DNA from: Actinomycetes bacterium
GTDB taxonomy: Bacteria > Actinomycetota > Actinomycetes > Actinomycetales > Microbacteriaceae
Length of the DNA stretch: 33,210 nucleotides
Assembly: GCA_023428065.1 (NCBI GenBank)
Contig: JAEYZI010000040.1
Location: 1-33,210, forward strand
Reading direction: 5' to 3'
Shown here: in pieces, positions 7,035 to 15,213 of the stretch
Layout of the letters: each line of letters starts with the position of its first letter
Position numbering within the stretch: position 1 is the stretch's first letter
Notes under the pieces: model-generated
What the model saw: only the letters and a program-made list of their open reading frames with translations
The model's database searches: none
Told to the model about the DNA's origin: nothing
Program-made: the position numbers and the translations under genes

Positions 7035-7993
7035 TGGCGGCTCCCAAGCGCACGGGGCTCGGCCGGGGAATCGGGGCGCTCATCCCCACCGCGTCGACGG
7101 ATGACCACGCCGAGCGGCCGGTCGACGTCTTCTTCCCGGCCGCGGAGGAGCACTCCGACCTCGTGGCGGTGCCGGGAGCCCGCCTGGCGAGCCTCTCGCC
7201 CGACGACATCGTCCCCAACCCGCAGCAGCCGCGCCACGAGTTCCGGCAGGAGGAGCTCGAGGAGCTCATCGTGTCGGTGCGGGAGTTCGGCGTGCTGCAG
7301 CCGATCGTCGTGCGCCCGCGACCGGGCGCCGCTGCGGGGGAGCCCCGCTACGAGCTCATCATGGGCGAGCGTCGCCTCCGCGCCTCGAAGGCCGCCGGTC
7401 TCGAGGCGATCCCCGCGGTCGTGCGCAACACCGACGACGACGCGATGCTCCGCGACGCCCTGCTCGAGAACCTGCACCGCGCCGAGCTCAACCCGCTCGA
7501 AGAGGCATCCGCCTACAAGCAGCTCCTCGAGGACTTCGGGATCACCCAGGAGCAGCTCGCCGAGCGCATCGGACGTTCGCGGCCGCAGATCACCAACACG
7601 CTGCGCCTGCTGCGGCTCCCCGCCGGCGTGCAGCGACGCGTCGCCGCGGGCGTGCTGAGCGCCGGCCACGCCCGCGCGATCCTCTCGGTCGGAGACGAGG
7701 CGGCCATGGAGCGCCTCGCCGACAAGATCGTCAACGAGGACCTGTCGGTGCGCGCCGCCGAGGCGGCGGCGGCGCTCGTGGACGGCAAGCCGAAGAAGGC
7801 CGCCAAGCCGTCGGCCGGACGTCGGCAGGATCACCTCGCCGAGATCGCGGAACGACTCGGCGACCGACTCGACACGCGCGTCAAGATCAGCCTCGGTGCG
7901 AGCAAGGGCACGATCGTGATCGACTTCGCGACCGTCGCCGACCTCAACCGCATCCTTGCAGAGCTCGGCCAGGACCCGTTCGAAGGCCGCTGA
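7034..7993 (+). CDS. parB: Chromosome partitioning CTPase ParB
   Basis: ParB binds parS, loads as a CTP-dependent sliding clamp and works with ParA in origin segregation. The 319-residue protein has a basic N-terminal ParA-contact segment (RTGLGRGIGALIP, 6-18), the CTP-binding domain with GERR (111-114) and ENLHRAELNP (145-154), a helix-turn-helix region at about 167-191 (TQEQLAERIGRSRPQITNTL), and a C-terminal dimer domain (about 265-319) after a lysine-rich linker. ATG 7034 has AGGAGG at 7021-7026. Its three cognate parS sites lie upstream, at 4072, 4731 and 6100. ddl converges on it, 28 bp from its stop, with no obvious terminator between. Confidence 0.97.
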
Positions 7994-8021
7994 CGCAGGA
8001 AAACCCCTGGTCAGCGAGGCA

Positions 8022-8972
8022 TCAACCGCGCCGGGCGTCCTCGGCGAGGGCCGCGTAGACCCAGCCCAGGTCGTGCCCGGCGGCCTCGAGCGCCTGGGGG
8101 AGCAGCGACGTCTCCGTGAGCCCCGGCAGCACGTTCGCCTCGAGGAACCACGGGGTGCCCGATCCGTCCACGATGAGATCGACGCGGGAGATGTGTCGCA
8201 TGCCGAGCGCACGGTGCGCGGCGAGGGCGGCCTCCGCGGCGCGCGCCGACACCGCGTCGGAGAGCCGCGCCGGAACGTAGAAGCGGGTCTCGCCCGCGTT
8301 GTAGCGCGCTTCGAAGCTGTACACACCCGACAGCGGCTCGATCTCGACGGCGGGGAGAGCGACCGGTCCGTCGCCCGTGTCGATGACGCCGACGGCGATC
8401 TCCGTTCCGCGGATGCACTGCTCGACGAGCGCGACGTCGCCGTAGGTGTAGGCGTCGACCATCGCGCGGGGGAGGTCCGCACGATCCTCCACGATCGTCA
8501 CACCCTGGGCGGAACCCCCGCGCGCGGGTTTCACGACGAGGGGGACCGGAAGCTCGTCGGCGATCGCCTCGAAGACGGCGTCCGCGCCGAGTTCGCGGAA
8601 CGCATCGCGGGGGAGCGTGATCGAGCGGGGCGTGGGCACGCCGGCGCGCTCGACGATGACCTTGGCCGTCGGCTTGTCCCACGCGAGACGCGCGGCCCCC
8701 GAGTGCGAGCCCACGAACGGGACGCCGAGGAACTCGAGCAGGCCGCGCAACGCGCCGTCCTCGCCGCTCGCGCCGTGCAGGGCCGGCCACACGACATCGG
8801 GACGCGTGTCGCGCAGGTAGGCGAGGAGCGTCGCGTCCGGGTCGCGCAGCTCCACCTCGACGCCGTGGCCCGCGAGCGCGTCGGCGACGCGGCGTCCCGA
8901 GCGCAGCGAGATGTCGCGCTCGTGCGAGATGCCGCCGGCGAGCACGACGATGTGAAGGGGGGCGTCGGTCAC
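8022..8972 (-). CDS. ddl: D-alanine--D-alanine ligase family protein
   Basis: This ATP-grasp ligase probably joins two D-alanines for peptidoglycan precursors in the cytosol. The 316-residue protein has the N-terminal motif GGISHERDISL (13-23), ALHGASGEDG (64-73), the ATP-grasp lysine region LVVKPARGGSAQGV (145-158), an omega-loop region EIEPLSGVYSFEARY (210-224) and the metal/product site FLEANVLPGLTETSLLP (276-292). The length matches DdlB-type enzymes. The usual NTxPGMT is NVLPGLTET here, a mild change, so a different terminal substrate cannot be excluded. The GTG start at 8972 has GGAGG about 6 nt upstream. The gene follows the aminotransferase at 13 bp, suggesting cotranscription. Confidence 0.9.
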   Translation of the reverse strand: MTDAPLHIVVLAGGISHERDISLRSGRRVADALAGHGVEVELRDPDATLLAYLRDTRPDVVWPALHGASGEDGALRGLLEFLGVPFVGSHSGAARLAWDKPTAKVIVERAGVPTPRSITLPRDAFRELGADAVFEAIADELPVPLVVKPARGGSAQGVTIVEDRADLPRAMVDAYTYGDVALVEQCIRGTEIAVGVIDTGDGPVALPAVEIEPLSGVYSFEARYNAGETRFYVPARLSDAVSARAAEAALAAHRALGMRHISRVDLIVDGSGTPWFLEANVLPGLTETSLLPQALEAAGHDLGWVYAALAEDARRG

Positions 8973-8985
8973 GGGAACCTCCGGG

Positions 8986-10287
8986 TCAGCCGGCGTACGG
9001 CGGGAGCACGTCGCGCTCGGCGGGGACGATCGGCAGCGGCGCGGTCTGGTGGAACTCGTCGAGGAGAGCGGCCTCGCCGTTGATGACGGTCGCGAGACGT
9101 CGAATGCCCTCGCGGATGAAGTCGGGCTGCGGATAGCAGAACGACAGGCGCATGTTGGGCCGCCCGCCCCCGTCCGCGTAGAACGCCGTGCCGGGGGTGT
9201 AGGCGACGAGCTCCTTGACGGCCCGGGGGAGCATGGCCTTCGAGTCGAGGTAGTCGGGCATCGTGAGCCACACGTAGAAGCCTCCGTTGGGCACCGTCCA
9301 GCTCATGCCCGGCAGGTACTCCTTGAGCGCGGAGAGCATGGCATCCCGTCGTTCGCGATACACGCCGCGGAAGGTGTCGATCTGGCCGCGCCAGTCGGCG
9401 GTGTCCATGTACTCGGAGATCACGATCTGCGAGAAGGACGACGGAGACAGCACGGCCGCCTCGTTCGCGAGCACGAGCTTCTCGCGGATGGCGTGGGGGG
9501 CGATCGCCCACCCCACCCGGAGGCCGGGCGCGAGGGTCTTCGAGAACGTTCCTAGGTACACCACCCCCTCGTCGTCGATCGAGCGCATGGCGGGCGGAGG
9601 CGCCTGATCGAAGTAGAGCAACCCATACGGGTTGTCTTCGAGGACGAGGATGCCCTCGCTGCGCGCGATCTCGAGGATCTCGACACGGCGCTCCCACGTG
9701 AGGGTCACGCCCATCGGGTTCTGGAAGCTCGGGATCGTGTAGAGGAACTTGATGCGCCGCCCCTCGGCCTTCACGCGCGCGATCGTCTCGCGAAGCGCGT
9801 TCGGCTCGAGTCCGTCCGCGTCCATCGGCGAGTGCACGATGTCGGCCTGGAACGACTTGAACACGGTGATCGCCGTGACGTAGCTCGGCCCCTCGGCGAT
9901 CACGACGTCGCCCGGGTCGAGGAAGAGCTTCGCGAGCAGCTCGAGGGCGTGCTGCGAGCCGGTCGTGACGACGACGTCGTCGACCGACCCGTGGATGCCC
10001 TCGAGCGCCATGACCTCGAGGATCTGCTCGCGCAGGTGCGGGACGCCCTGCCCCGAGCCGTACTGGAGCGCCACGGCACCGCGGTCGGAGACCGTGCGAT
10101 CCACGGCGCGCTCGATGAGCTCGCTCGGCAGCGCCGAAACGTAGGGCATGCCGCCCGCGAGCGAGACCACCTCGGGTCGGCTCGCGACGGCGAAGAGGGC
10201 TCGGACCTCGGATGCTGCCAGTCCGGCCGTGCGTGCGGCGTAGTGGCCGTACCACGGGTCGAGGTTGTTGCCCTGGGTGCCTGTCAT
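8986..10287 (-). CDS. PLP-dependent aminotransferase, class I/II (LysN/MocR-like)
   Basis: This is a 433-residue fold-type I aminotransferase. It shows the glycine-rich VSLAGGMPYVSALP segment (41-54), the PLP-ring contact TGSQHALELL (109-118), SFQNPMGVT (187-195), DNPYGLLYF (218-226) and the Schiff-base lysine K250 in GTFSKTLAPGLRVGW. These match the 2-aminoadipate/aromatic aminotransferase group related to the MocR catalytic domain, but there is no DNA-binding domain. The donor and acceptor are not predictable from sequence; aromatic or branched amino acids are plausible. It precedes ddl by 13 bp on the same strand. The trx terminator lies upstream, so it probably has its own promoter. Confidence 0.88.
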   Translation of the reverse strand: MTGTQGNNLDPWYGHYAARTAGLAASEVRALFAVASRPEVVSLAGGMPYVSALPSELIERAVDRTVSDRGAVALQYGSGQGVPHLREQILEVMALEGIHGSVDDVVVTTGSQHALELLAKLFLDPGDVVIAEGPSYVTAITVFKSFQADIVHSPMDADGLEPNALRETIARVKAEGRRIKFLYTIPSFQNPMGVTLTWERRVEILEIARSEGILVLEDNPYGLLYFDQAPPPAMRSIDDEGVVYLGTFSKTLAPGLRVGWAIAPHAIREKLVLANEAAVLSPSSFSQIVISEYMDTADWRGQIDTFRGVYRERRDAMLSALKEYLPGMSWTVPNGGFYVWLTMPDYLDSKAMLPRAVKELVAYTPGTAFYADGGGRPNMRLSFCYPQPDFIREGIRRLATVINGEAALLDEFHQTAPLPIVPAERDVLPPYAG

Positions 10288-10335
10288 GTGCGGTCCGTTC
10301 GATCGGTGCCATCCAGGGTAACCGCACAGACCGAA

Positions 10336-10367
10336 CGGCCCCTGCGCCGACGATGGAGCAGGGGCCG
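10336..10367 (-). terminator. Terminator hairpin after trxB-trxA
   Basis: A perfect 10-bp inverted repeat CGGCCCCTGC / GCAGGGGCCG (10336-10345 and 10358-10367) with a 12-nt loop lies 17 bp after the trxA stop on the minus strand. It has no U-tract, as is common in high-GC actinobacteria. Confidence 0.7.
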
Positions 10368-10384
10368 CGGATGGTCGTGTGGCG

Positions 10385-10708
10385 TCAGGCGAGGAACTCC
10401 GCGAGGTCGGCCTCGAGTGCCGGCTTCGGCTTCGCGCCGATGACGCGCTTGACGATCTCGCCCTTCTGGAAGACGTACATCGCGGGGATCGACGTGATGC
10501 CGTACTTCATGGCGGTCTCGGGGTTGTCGTCGACGTCGAGCTTGACGATGGAGATCTTGTCGGCGTGCTCCTCCGCGATCTTGTCGAGGATCGGCGAGAC
10601 GGCGCGGCACGGGCCGCACCACGGCGCCCAGAAGTCGACCATGATCGGCTTCTCGGATGACAGGACCTCGTCGGCGAAGGTGGCGTCGGTGACGGCCTTG
10701 GTGGACAT
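10385..10708 (-). CDS. trxA: Thioredoxin
   Basis: This is a classical cytosolic disulfide reductant of 107 residues, the standard length. The active site is WCGPC (30-34) in VDFWAPWCGPCR, with the cis-proline P75 in TSIPAMYVF. The ATG start has GAAAGG about 7 nt upstream. It lies 36 bp downstream of trxB on the same strand and ends before a strong hairpin, so trxB-trxA form a small operon of enzyme and substrate. The same pair sits next to the parAB region in Mycobacterium (trxB2-trxC). Confidence 0.97.
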   Translation of the reverse strand: MSTKAVTDATFADEVLSSEKPIMVDFWAPWCGPCRAVSPILDKIAEEHADKISIVKLDVDDNPETAMKYGITSIPAMYVFQKGEIVKRVIGAKPKPALEADLAEFLA

Positions 10709-10744
10709 GCGATTCCTTTCGGTGAGGCGGATGAGGCGGGCGCC

Positions 10745-11704
10745 TCAGGCGCTGACGGCGACCGCGGCGGCCTTCTCGGCATCCGCGAGCTCGGCGAGGT
10801 AGTGCTCCGCGTCGAGCGCGGCCACGACACCCGAGCCGGCGGCCGTGGCGGCCTGCTTGTAGGTGGGGTCGATCACGTCGCCCGCGGCGAAGACACCGGG
10901 GAGGCTCGTCCGCGAACTGCGGCCCTCGACGGCGATCGTGCCCTCGGGGGCGAGTTCGAGCTGCCCGTGCACGAGGTGCGTGCGCGGGTCGGCGCCGATC
11001 GCCACGAAGAGGCCCTGCACGTCGAGGGTTGTCTCGGTGCCGTCGACCGTGTCGACGAGCCCGATGCCGGTGACCTTGTCGTCGCCGTAGATGTGCGCGA
11101 CCTCGCTGTTCCAGATCACCTGGATCTTCGGGTCGGCGAACGCGCGCTCCTGCATCGCGACCGAGGCGCGGAAGCTGTCGCGACGGTGCACGAGGTACAC
11201 GACGTCGGCGAAGCGGGTGAGGAAGGTCGCCTCCTCGAGCGCCGAGTCGCCGCCGCCGACGACCGCGACCTTCTTCTGCCGGAAGAAGGCGCCGTCGCAC
11301 GTGGCGCACCACGAGACGCCGTAGCCGGAGAGGCGCTCCTCGTCGGGGAGGCCGAGCTTGCGGTAGGCGGACCCCGTCGCGTAGATGATCGCGTGGGCCT
11401 CGTGCACCTCTCCGGAGCCGAGGGTGACGCGCTTCACGGGGCCCTCGAGCTCGAGCGACAGCACGTCGTCGTAGACGATCTCCGCCCCGAAGCGCTCCGC
11501 CTGCTGCTGCATGCGGGTCATGAGCTCCGGGCCCATGATGCCCTCCGGAAAGCCGGGGAAGTTCTCGACCTCGGTCGTCTTCATGAGCTCGCCGCCGAAC
11601 TCCACCGAGCTCGCGATGACGAGCGGCTGGAGGTTGGCGCGAGCGGCGTAGATCGCGGCCGTGTAGCCGGCCGGGCCGGAGCCGATGATGATGAGGTGAC
11701 GCAC
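10745..11704 (-). CDS. trxB: Thioredoxin reductase (NADPH)
   Basis: This flavoenzyme passes electrons from NADPH through FAD and a disulfide to thioredoxin. The 319-residue product has the FAD motif GSGPAG (8-13), the GGELMKTTEVENFPGFP segment (38-53), the redox pair CATC (133-136), the NADPH motif GGGDSALEEA (150-159), HRRD, and the C-terminal FAD motif FAAGDV. I chose GTG 11704 (MRHLIIIGSG) because AGGAG lies 9 nt upstream and the family begins here; a longer frame to 11743 adds residues not conserved. A -10 box TAGGAT is at 11744-11749. It is transcribed ahead of trxA. Confidence 0.96.
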   Translation of the reverse strand: MRHLIIIGSGPAGYTAAIYAARANLQPLVIASSVEFGGELMKTTEVENFPGFPEGIMGPELMTRMQQQAERFGAEIVYDDVLSLELEGPVKRVTLGSGEVHEAHAIIYATGSAYRKLGLPDEERLSGYGVSWCATCDGAFFRQKKVAVVGGGDSALEEATFLTRFADVVYLVHRRDSFRASVAMQERAFADPKIQVIWNSEVAHIYGDDKVTGIGLVDTVDGTETTLDVQGLFVAIGADPRTHLVHGQLELAPEGTIAVEGRSSRTSLPGVFAAGDVIDPTYKQAATAAGSGVVAALDAEHYLAELADAEKAAAVAVSA

Positions 11705-11743
11705 CGGTGTTCTCCTGTCGAGGGGTGACGCGAGGTACAACAC

Positions 11744-11749
11744 ATCCTA
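11744..11749 (-). promoter_or_regulatory. Probable -10 element of trxB-trxA
   Basis: TAGGAT on the minus strand lies about 40 nt before the trxB GTG, leaving room for a short leader with the AGGAG ribosome site. No good -35 is visible at 16-18 bp. Confidence 0.4.
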
Positions 11750-11789
11750 GGTCGCGGGCATTCCGCCGCCCCGGGGACCGCGGGGCGCG

Positions 11790-13436
11790 TCAGCGACGAC
11801 GGATGCGGGCGGCGAGCCCCCCGAGCGGGGCGAGCGCCGCGCGCAGTTCGGGCACGCGCGCGACGAAGAGCACGAGACCGTAGACCGCGAGCACGACCGA
11901 GCCGACGGCGGCGATCGAGACGAACGCGCTGATCGAGTTCGCGACCGCGAAGCCCCCCGTGAAGCCGCCGAGGAGCGCGAGCACGCCGACGCCCACGAGG
12001 ATCGCGACGACCGCGGCGGCGACGAAGATCGACAGGCGCAGCATCACCCGGCGTCCGTCGAGCCCGTCGATGCGACGGCGCAGCACGAGCGCGAGCGTCG
12101 TCGCCTGCACGGTGCTCGCGACCGCCGTCGCGAGCGCGATGCCGACGGCGACGAGCTGGGGCGGCATCCACAGGGCGACCGCGATCGCGGCGAGGGTGAA
12201 CGCGGCGGCCTGAACGAGCTGGATGAGGAACGGCGTGCGGGTGTCGCCGAGGGCGAAGAAGGTGCGCTGCAGCACGAACATCGTCGAGAACGGCACGAGC
12301 CCCACGAGGTAGGCGATGAGCACCGAGCTGATGCCCACGACCTCCGAGGGGCCCTTGCCGAAGAACGCGCCGAACGGGATCGCGGCGGTCGCGATCGCGG
12401 CGCCCGCACCCGTCACGAGCAGCAGGATCGTGCGCAGCGACGAGGAGAGGTCGGCACGCAGCAGGTCGAGCTCGCCGCGGTGGGCATGCCCGCTCATGCG
12501 CGTGAAGTAGGGCGTCGCGATCGAGAGCGTGAGGATCGAGTGCGGCAGCACGAAGAGGAGCCACGTGATGTTGAGCACCGTGATCGAGGGGTCGTCGCGC
12601 CCCGCGAGCGAGGCGACGTTCGACTGGAGCAGCCCCGTGAGCTGCGTGATGACGATCATGCCGAAGGTCCAGCCGGCGGCCCTGCCGGTCGCGCCGAGCC
12701 CGACCCCCTTCCAGTGGAAGTCGGGGCGGAACGTGAGCCCCGTGCGACGCCAGAACAGGATGAGCACGACCGTCTGCGCCGCGATGCCGAGGGTCGCGCC
12801 GCCTCCCAGCAGTGCGATCTGGGCCGGCGTCCAGGTGGCGGGGTCTCGGTGGGCGGGGTCGATGCCGAACGCGGCGGCGAACACGACGAGCACCGTCACC
12901 ATGACGAGGTTGTTGACGACGGGCGCCCACGTGTACGGGCCGAAGACCTTGCGCGCGTTGAGCACCTCGCCGAGCAGCGAGTACAGGGCGTAGAAGAACA
13001 CCTGCGGGAGGCACCAGTAGGCGAGGGCGATCGCGAGCCGGATCGCCGCCTCGTCGAATGCGCGGCCCTCGACCGTGTAGAGCGGCACGAGCACGGGCGC
13101 GAGGAGCGTCGCGGCGACCCCCGCGCCGAGGAAGACGGTGATACCGAGCGTCAGCAGCCGGTTGACGAACGCCTGCCCGCCGTCGTCATGCCCCGCCGCG
13201 CGCACGATCTGCGGCACGAGCACCGCGCTCATGAGACCGCCCGCGATGAGGGCGAAGAGATTGGTGGGCAGGTTGTTCGCGAGCGAGAACGCGTTCGCGC
13301 CGGGGTTCTGCGCCCCGATGACCCACACGAGCACCGTGATGTTGACGAACCCGAGCACCCGCGAGACGAGGGTGCCGGATGCGATGAGGGCGCTCGCGCG
13401 GCCGATCCGGTCGCCCGCGTCGGCCGCCTCAGCCAT
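11790..13436 (-). CDS. murJ: Lipid II flippase MurJ
   Basis: MurJ moves the peptidoglycan precursor lipid II across the cytoplasmic membrane. The product (548 residues from ATG 13436) is almost entirely hydrophobic, with about 14 predicted membrane segments and typical MurJ stretches: GRASALIASGTLVSRVLGFVN near the N terminus, NNLPTNLFALIAGGLMSAVLVP, FFYALYSLLGEVLNARKVFGPYTWAPVVNN and FALGDTRTPF. Another ATG at 13463 would overlap the upstream gene by 35 nt; the chosen start overlaps by 8 nt. It is unlike the mycobacterial MurJ (MviN), which has a large C-terminal pseudokinase region; this one ends soon after the last membrane segment. It is cotranscribed with the DUF6049-type gene. Confidence 0.94.
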   Translation of the reverse strand: MAEAADAGDRIGRASALIASGTLVSRVLGFVNITVLVWVIGAQNPGANAFSLANNLPTNLFALIAGGLMSAVLVPQIVRAAGHDDGGQAFVNRLLTLGITVFLGAGVAATLLAPVLVPLYTVEGRAFDEAAIRLAIALAYWCLPQVFFYALYSLLGEVLNARKVFGPYTWAPVVNNLVMVTVLVVFAAAFGIDPAHRDPATWTPAQIALLGGGATLGIAAQTVVLILFWRRTGLTFRPDFHWKGVGLGATGRAAGWTFGMIVITQLTGLLQSNVASLAGRDDPSITVLNITWLLFVLPHSILTLSIATPYFTRMSGHAHRGELDLLRADLSSSLRTILLLVTGAGAAIATAAIPFGAFFGKGPSEVVGISSVLIAYLVGLVPFSTMFVLQRTFFALGDTRTPFLIQLVQAAAFTLAAIAVALWMPPQLVAVGIALATAVASTVQATTLALVLRRRIDGLDGRRVMLRLSIFVAAAVVAILVGVGVLALLGGFTGGFAVANSISAFVSIAAVGSVVLAVYGLVLFVARVPELRAALAPLGGLAARIRRR

Positions 13437-15156
13437 CCGCGCCCTCGGTGCGATCCGCGTCATCCGGGTCGGCGTCGGCTCGGCGAGAACGTCGACGCTT
13501 CAGCACGATGCGGACGACTCCGGCCGCGAACACGATCGCGAGCACGATGACGACGACGAGGGTGCCGATGCCCTCCCACTCGGCGCGCACCGTCACGCTC
13601 GCGTGCCCCGAGTCGAGCGGCACGCCCGTCGGGCTCGTGATCGAGGTGAGCACGCGCACCTCGCCGTTCGCGATCGCCTCGACGGGGAGGCGAGCGGTGC
13701 CCGTCGACTCGGGCTCGATCGTGAGTTCCTTCGAGCCGTTCGCGCGCAGGATCGGGCTGCGGGGGTTGACCGTCACGGTCACGGTCACGGCGTACGGGAG
13801 CGCGTTGCTCACCGACACCTTGAGGTCGGCGTTGCGGGCGAGGAGCGCGACGTCACTGCCCTGCTCGAGCTTCACGGAGCCGAGGATCTCGGTCGAGCGC
13901 TCACGGAACGCCTCGACGGCCGCCGTCCAGCCCTCGGCGTCCTGCTCCCACGCGAGCGAGTAGAGAGCCACCCGTTCGAGGCGACGCGGATCGAGCAGCA
14001 CGCCCGGGTCGGCGAGCACGCTCGAGAACGCCGTCTCGGCGGCGGCATCCGCGGCCAGTTCCGTGAAGATCGCGTCGCGCTCGGGCGCCGCGACACCCTC
14101 GCCGAGCTGGCCCGCGATGGCGGGCGTCGTGAGGATGTCGCTCAGCTCGACGGCGTTGGCCGACGCCGTCGCCTGGAGGCGGGCGAGCGCGTCGGCGAGT
14201 CCCGACGAGGTGGAGTTCCAGGCCCGGTCGACCGTGAGCACGAGACCGCGGCCCGGGGCGGCGGCGGTGCGCGCCGCGAGGTCGGCGTCGAGGGCGTCGA
14301 GAGCGGCGGTGCGGGTGGCGGGGGCCGTCGCGGCGACGACCTCGGCGAGGCGGGCGGAGAGCGCCGAATCCGCGACGATCGCGTCGACCCCATCGAGTGC
14401 GACGAGGGGAGCGGAGGGCTCGCCGGCGACGGTCGACGGCACGATGACGTCGTCGTAGCCGACCGCGGCGAGGCCGGCGATGTCGCCCGCTCCCACGTCG
14501 GCGGAGGGCCACGCGATCCGGGGGAGCGCGGTGGTCCACGCGAGCACGTCCTCGGTGGTGGGGAAGGGCGGCGGGGCGCCGGGGTCGGGCGCCGGGGTCT
14601 CGGTGGGCGCGGGTGTGGGCGCGGCCGTCACGGCGGGAGAGAAGTTCGCGGGATCGAGGGCGAAGCCGAAGCCGCTCGGCACGAGATCGCCGACGGTCCC
14701 CGTGCGCACCCCCGCCACGACGTCGGCATCCCCGTAGGCCAACAGGAAGACCTCGTTCGACGTCGCCTGAAGCCGCGCGAGCCACTGGGTGGCGGACGCC
14801 GGCGCCGCGGCGCCGAGCACGCGGATCGACGCGGGGATCAAGGGGTCGAGGGCGATCGTCGCGCGTGTGCCCGCGACGGCGTCGAGCTGCCTCGTGAGGG
14901 TGCCGAAGGGGCCCGTGTAGCGCGTGAGGTCGTCGGCGCTCAGCAGCCCGGTCGTCGTGGCGGGCGCGGTCACGGGCACGACCACGGCCACCGAGACGGG
15001 TCCGGCACCGGGGGTGATCACCGCGCTCGCGGGAACCGCGGCACCCGAGTGGTCGGCCGACCCGGATGCCGCCGCAGCTCCGGCGCCCGTTCCGAGGGCC
15101 CCGACGAGCACGGCGGCGGCGAGGGCGCGGCCCACGCTGCGGGTCGTCAGCGGCAC
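13429..15156 (-). CDS. Secreted/membrane-anchored DUF6049-type protein
   Basis: This 575-residue protein of unknown function corresponds by position to mycobacterial Rv3909 and is typed as DUF6049 from memory of that neighbourhood. It has an N-terminal signal peptide (about 1-30, Ala-rich hydrophobic core), a large extracytoplasmic region with a proline/threonine-rich break (about 185-210, TPAPTETPAPDPG), a beta-rich C-terminal part (about 430-530) and one membrane helix (about 538-560, LVVVIVLAIVFAAGVV) followed by a basic cytosolic tail KRRRSRR. It is probably anchored outside the membrane and acts with the flippase MurJ, with whose gene it overlaps; this is inference. The GTG start has GGGAG upstream. 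Confidence 0.82.
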   Translation of the reverse strand: MPLTTRSVGRALAAAVLVGALGTGAGAAAASGSADHSGAAVPASAVITPGAGPVSVAVVVPVTAPATTTGLLSADDLTRYTGPFGTLTRQLDAVAGTRATIALDPLIPASIRVLGAAAPASATQWLARLQATSNEVFLLAYGDADVVAGVRTGTVGDLVPSGFGFALDPANFSPAVTAAPTPAPTETPAPDPGAPPPFPTTEDVLAWTTALPRIAWPSADVGAGDIAGLAAVGYDDVIVPSTVAGEPSAPLVALDGVDAIVADSALSARLAEVVAATAPATRTAALDALDADLAARTAAAPGRGLVLTVDRAWNSTSSGLADALARLQATASANAVELSDILTTPAIAGQLGEGVAAPERDAIFTELAADAAAETAFSSVLADPGVLLDPRRLERVALYSLAWEQDAEGWTAAVEAFRERSTEILGSVKLEQGSDVALLARNADLKVSVSNALPYAVTVTVTVNPRSPILRANGSKELTIEPESTGTARLPVEAIANGEVRVLTSITSPTGVPLDSGHASVTVRAEWEGIGTLVVVIVLAIVFAAGVVRIVLKRRRSRRADADPDDADRTEGADG

Positions 15157-15199
15157 AGCGGGGCACTCCCGATCGACGCGGCTGACATGGTCGAAAGTC

Positions 15200-15205
15200 T
15201 AGACT
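15200..15205 (+). promoter_or_regulatory. -10 element for leaderless CCA-adding enzyme mRNA
   Basis: TAGACT lies 8 nt before the ATG at 15214, and no ribosome site is present. The layout is that of a leaderless transcript. A -35 is not clear. Confidence 0.45.
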
Positions 15206-15213
15206 CGACCGTT

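Noticed and set aside
7996..8013. CAGGAAAACCCCTGGTCA, also seen with one A fewer at 18547-18563
   Set aside because: Two non-coding places share this 17-18 nt string, but allowing for an indel, one such match is expected by chance in a window of this size. Counting it genome-wide would decide.
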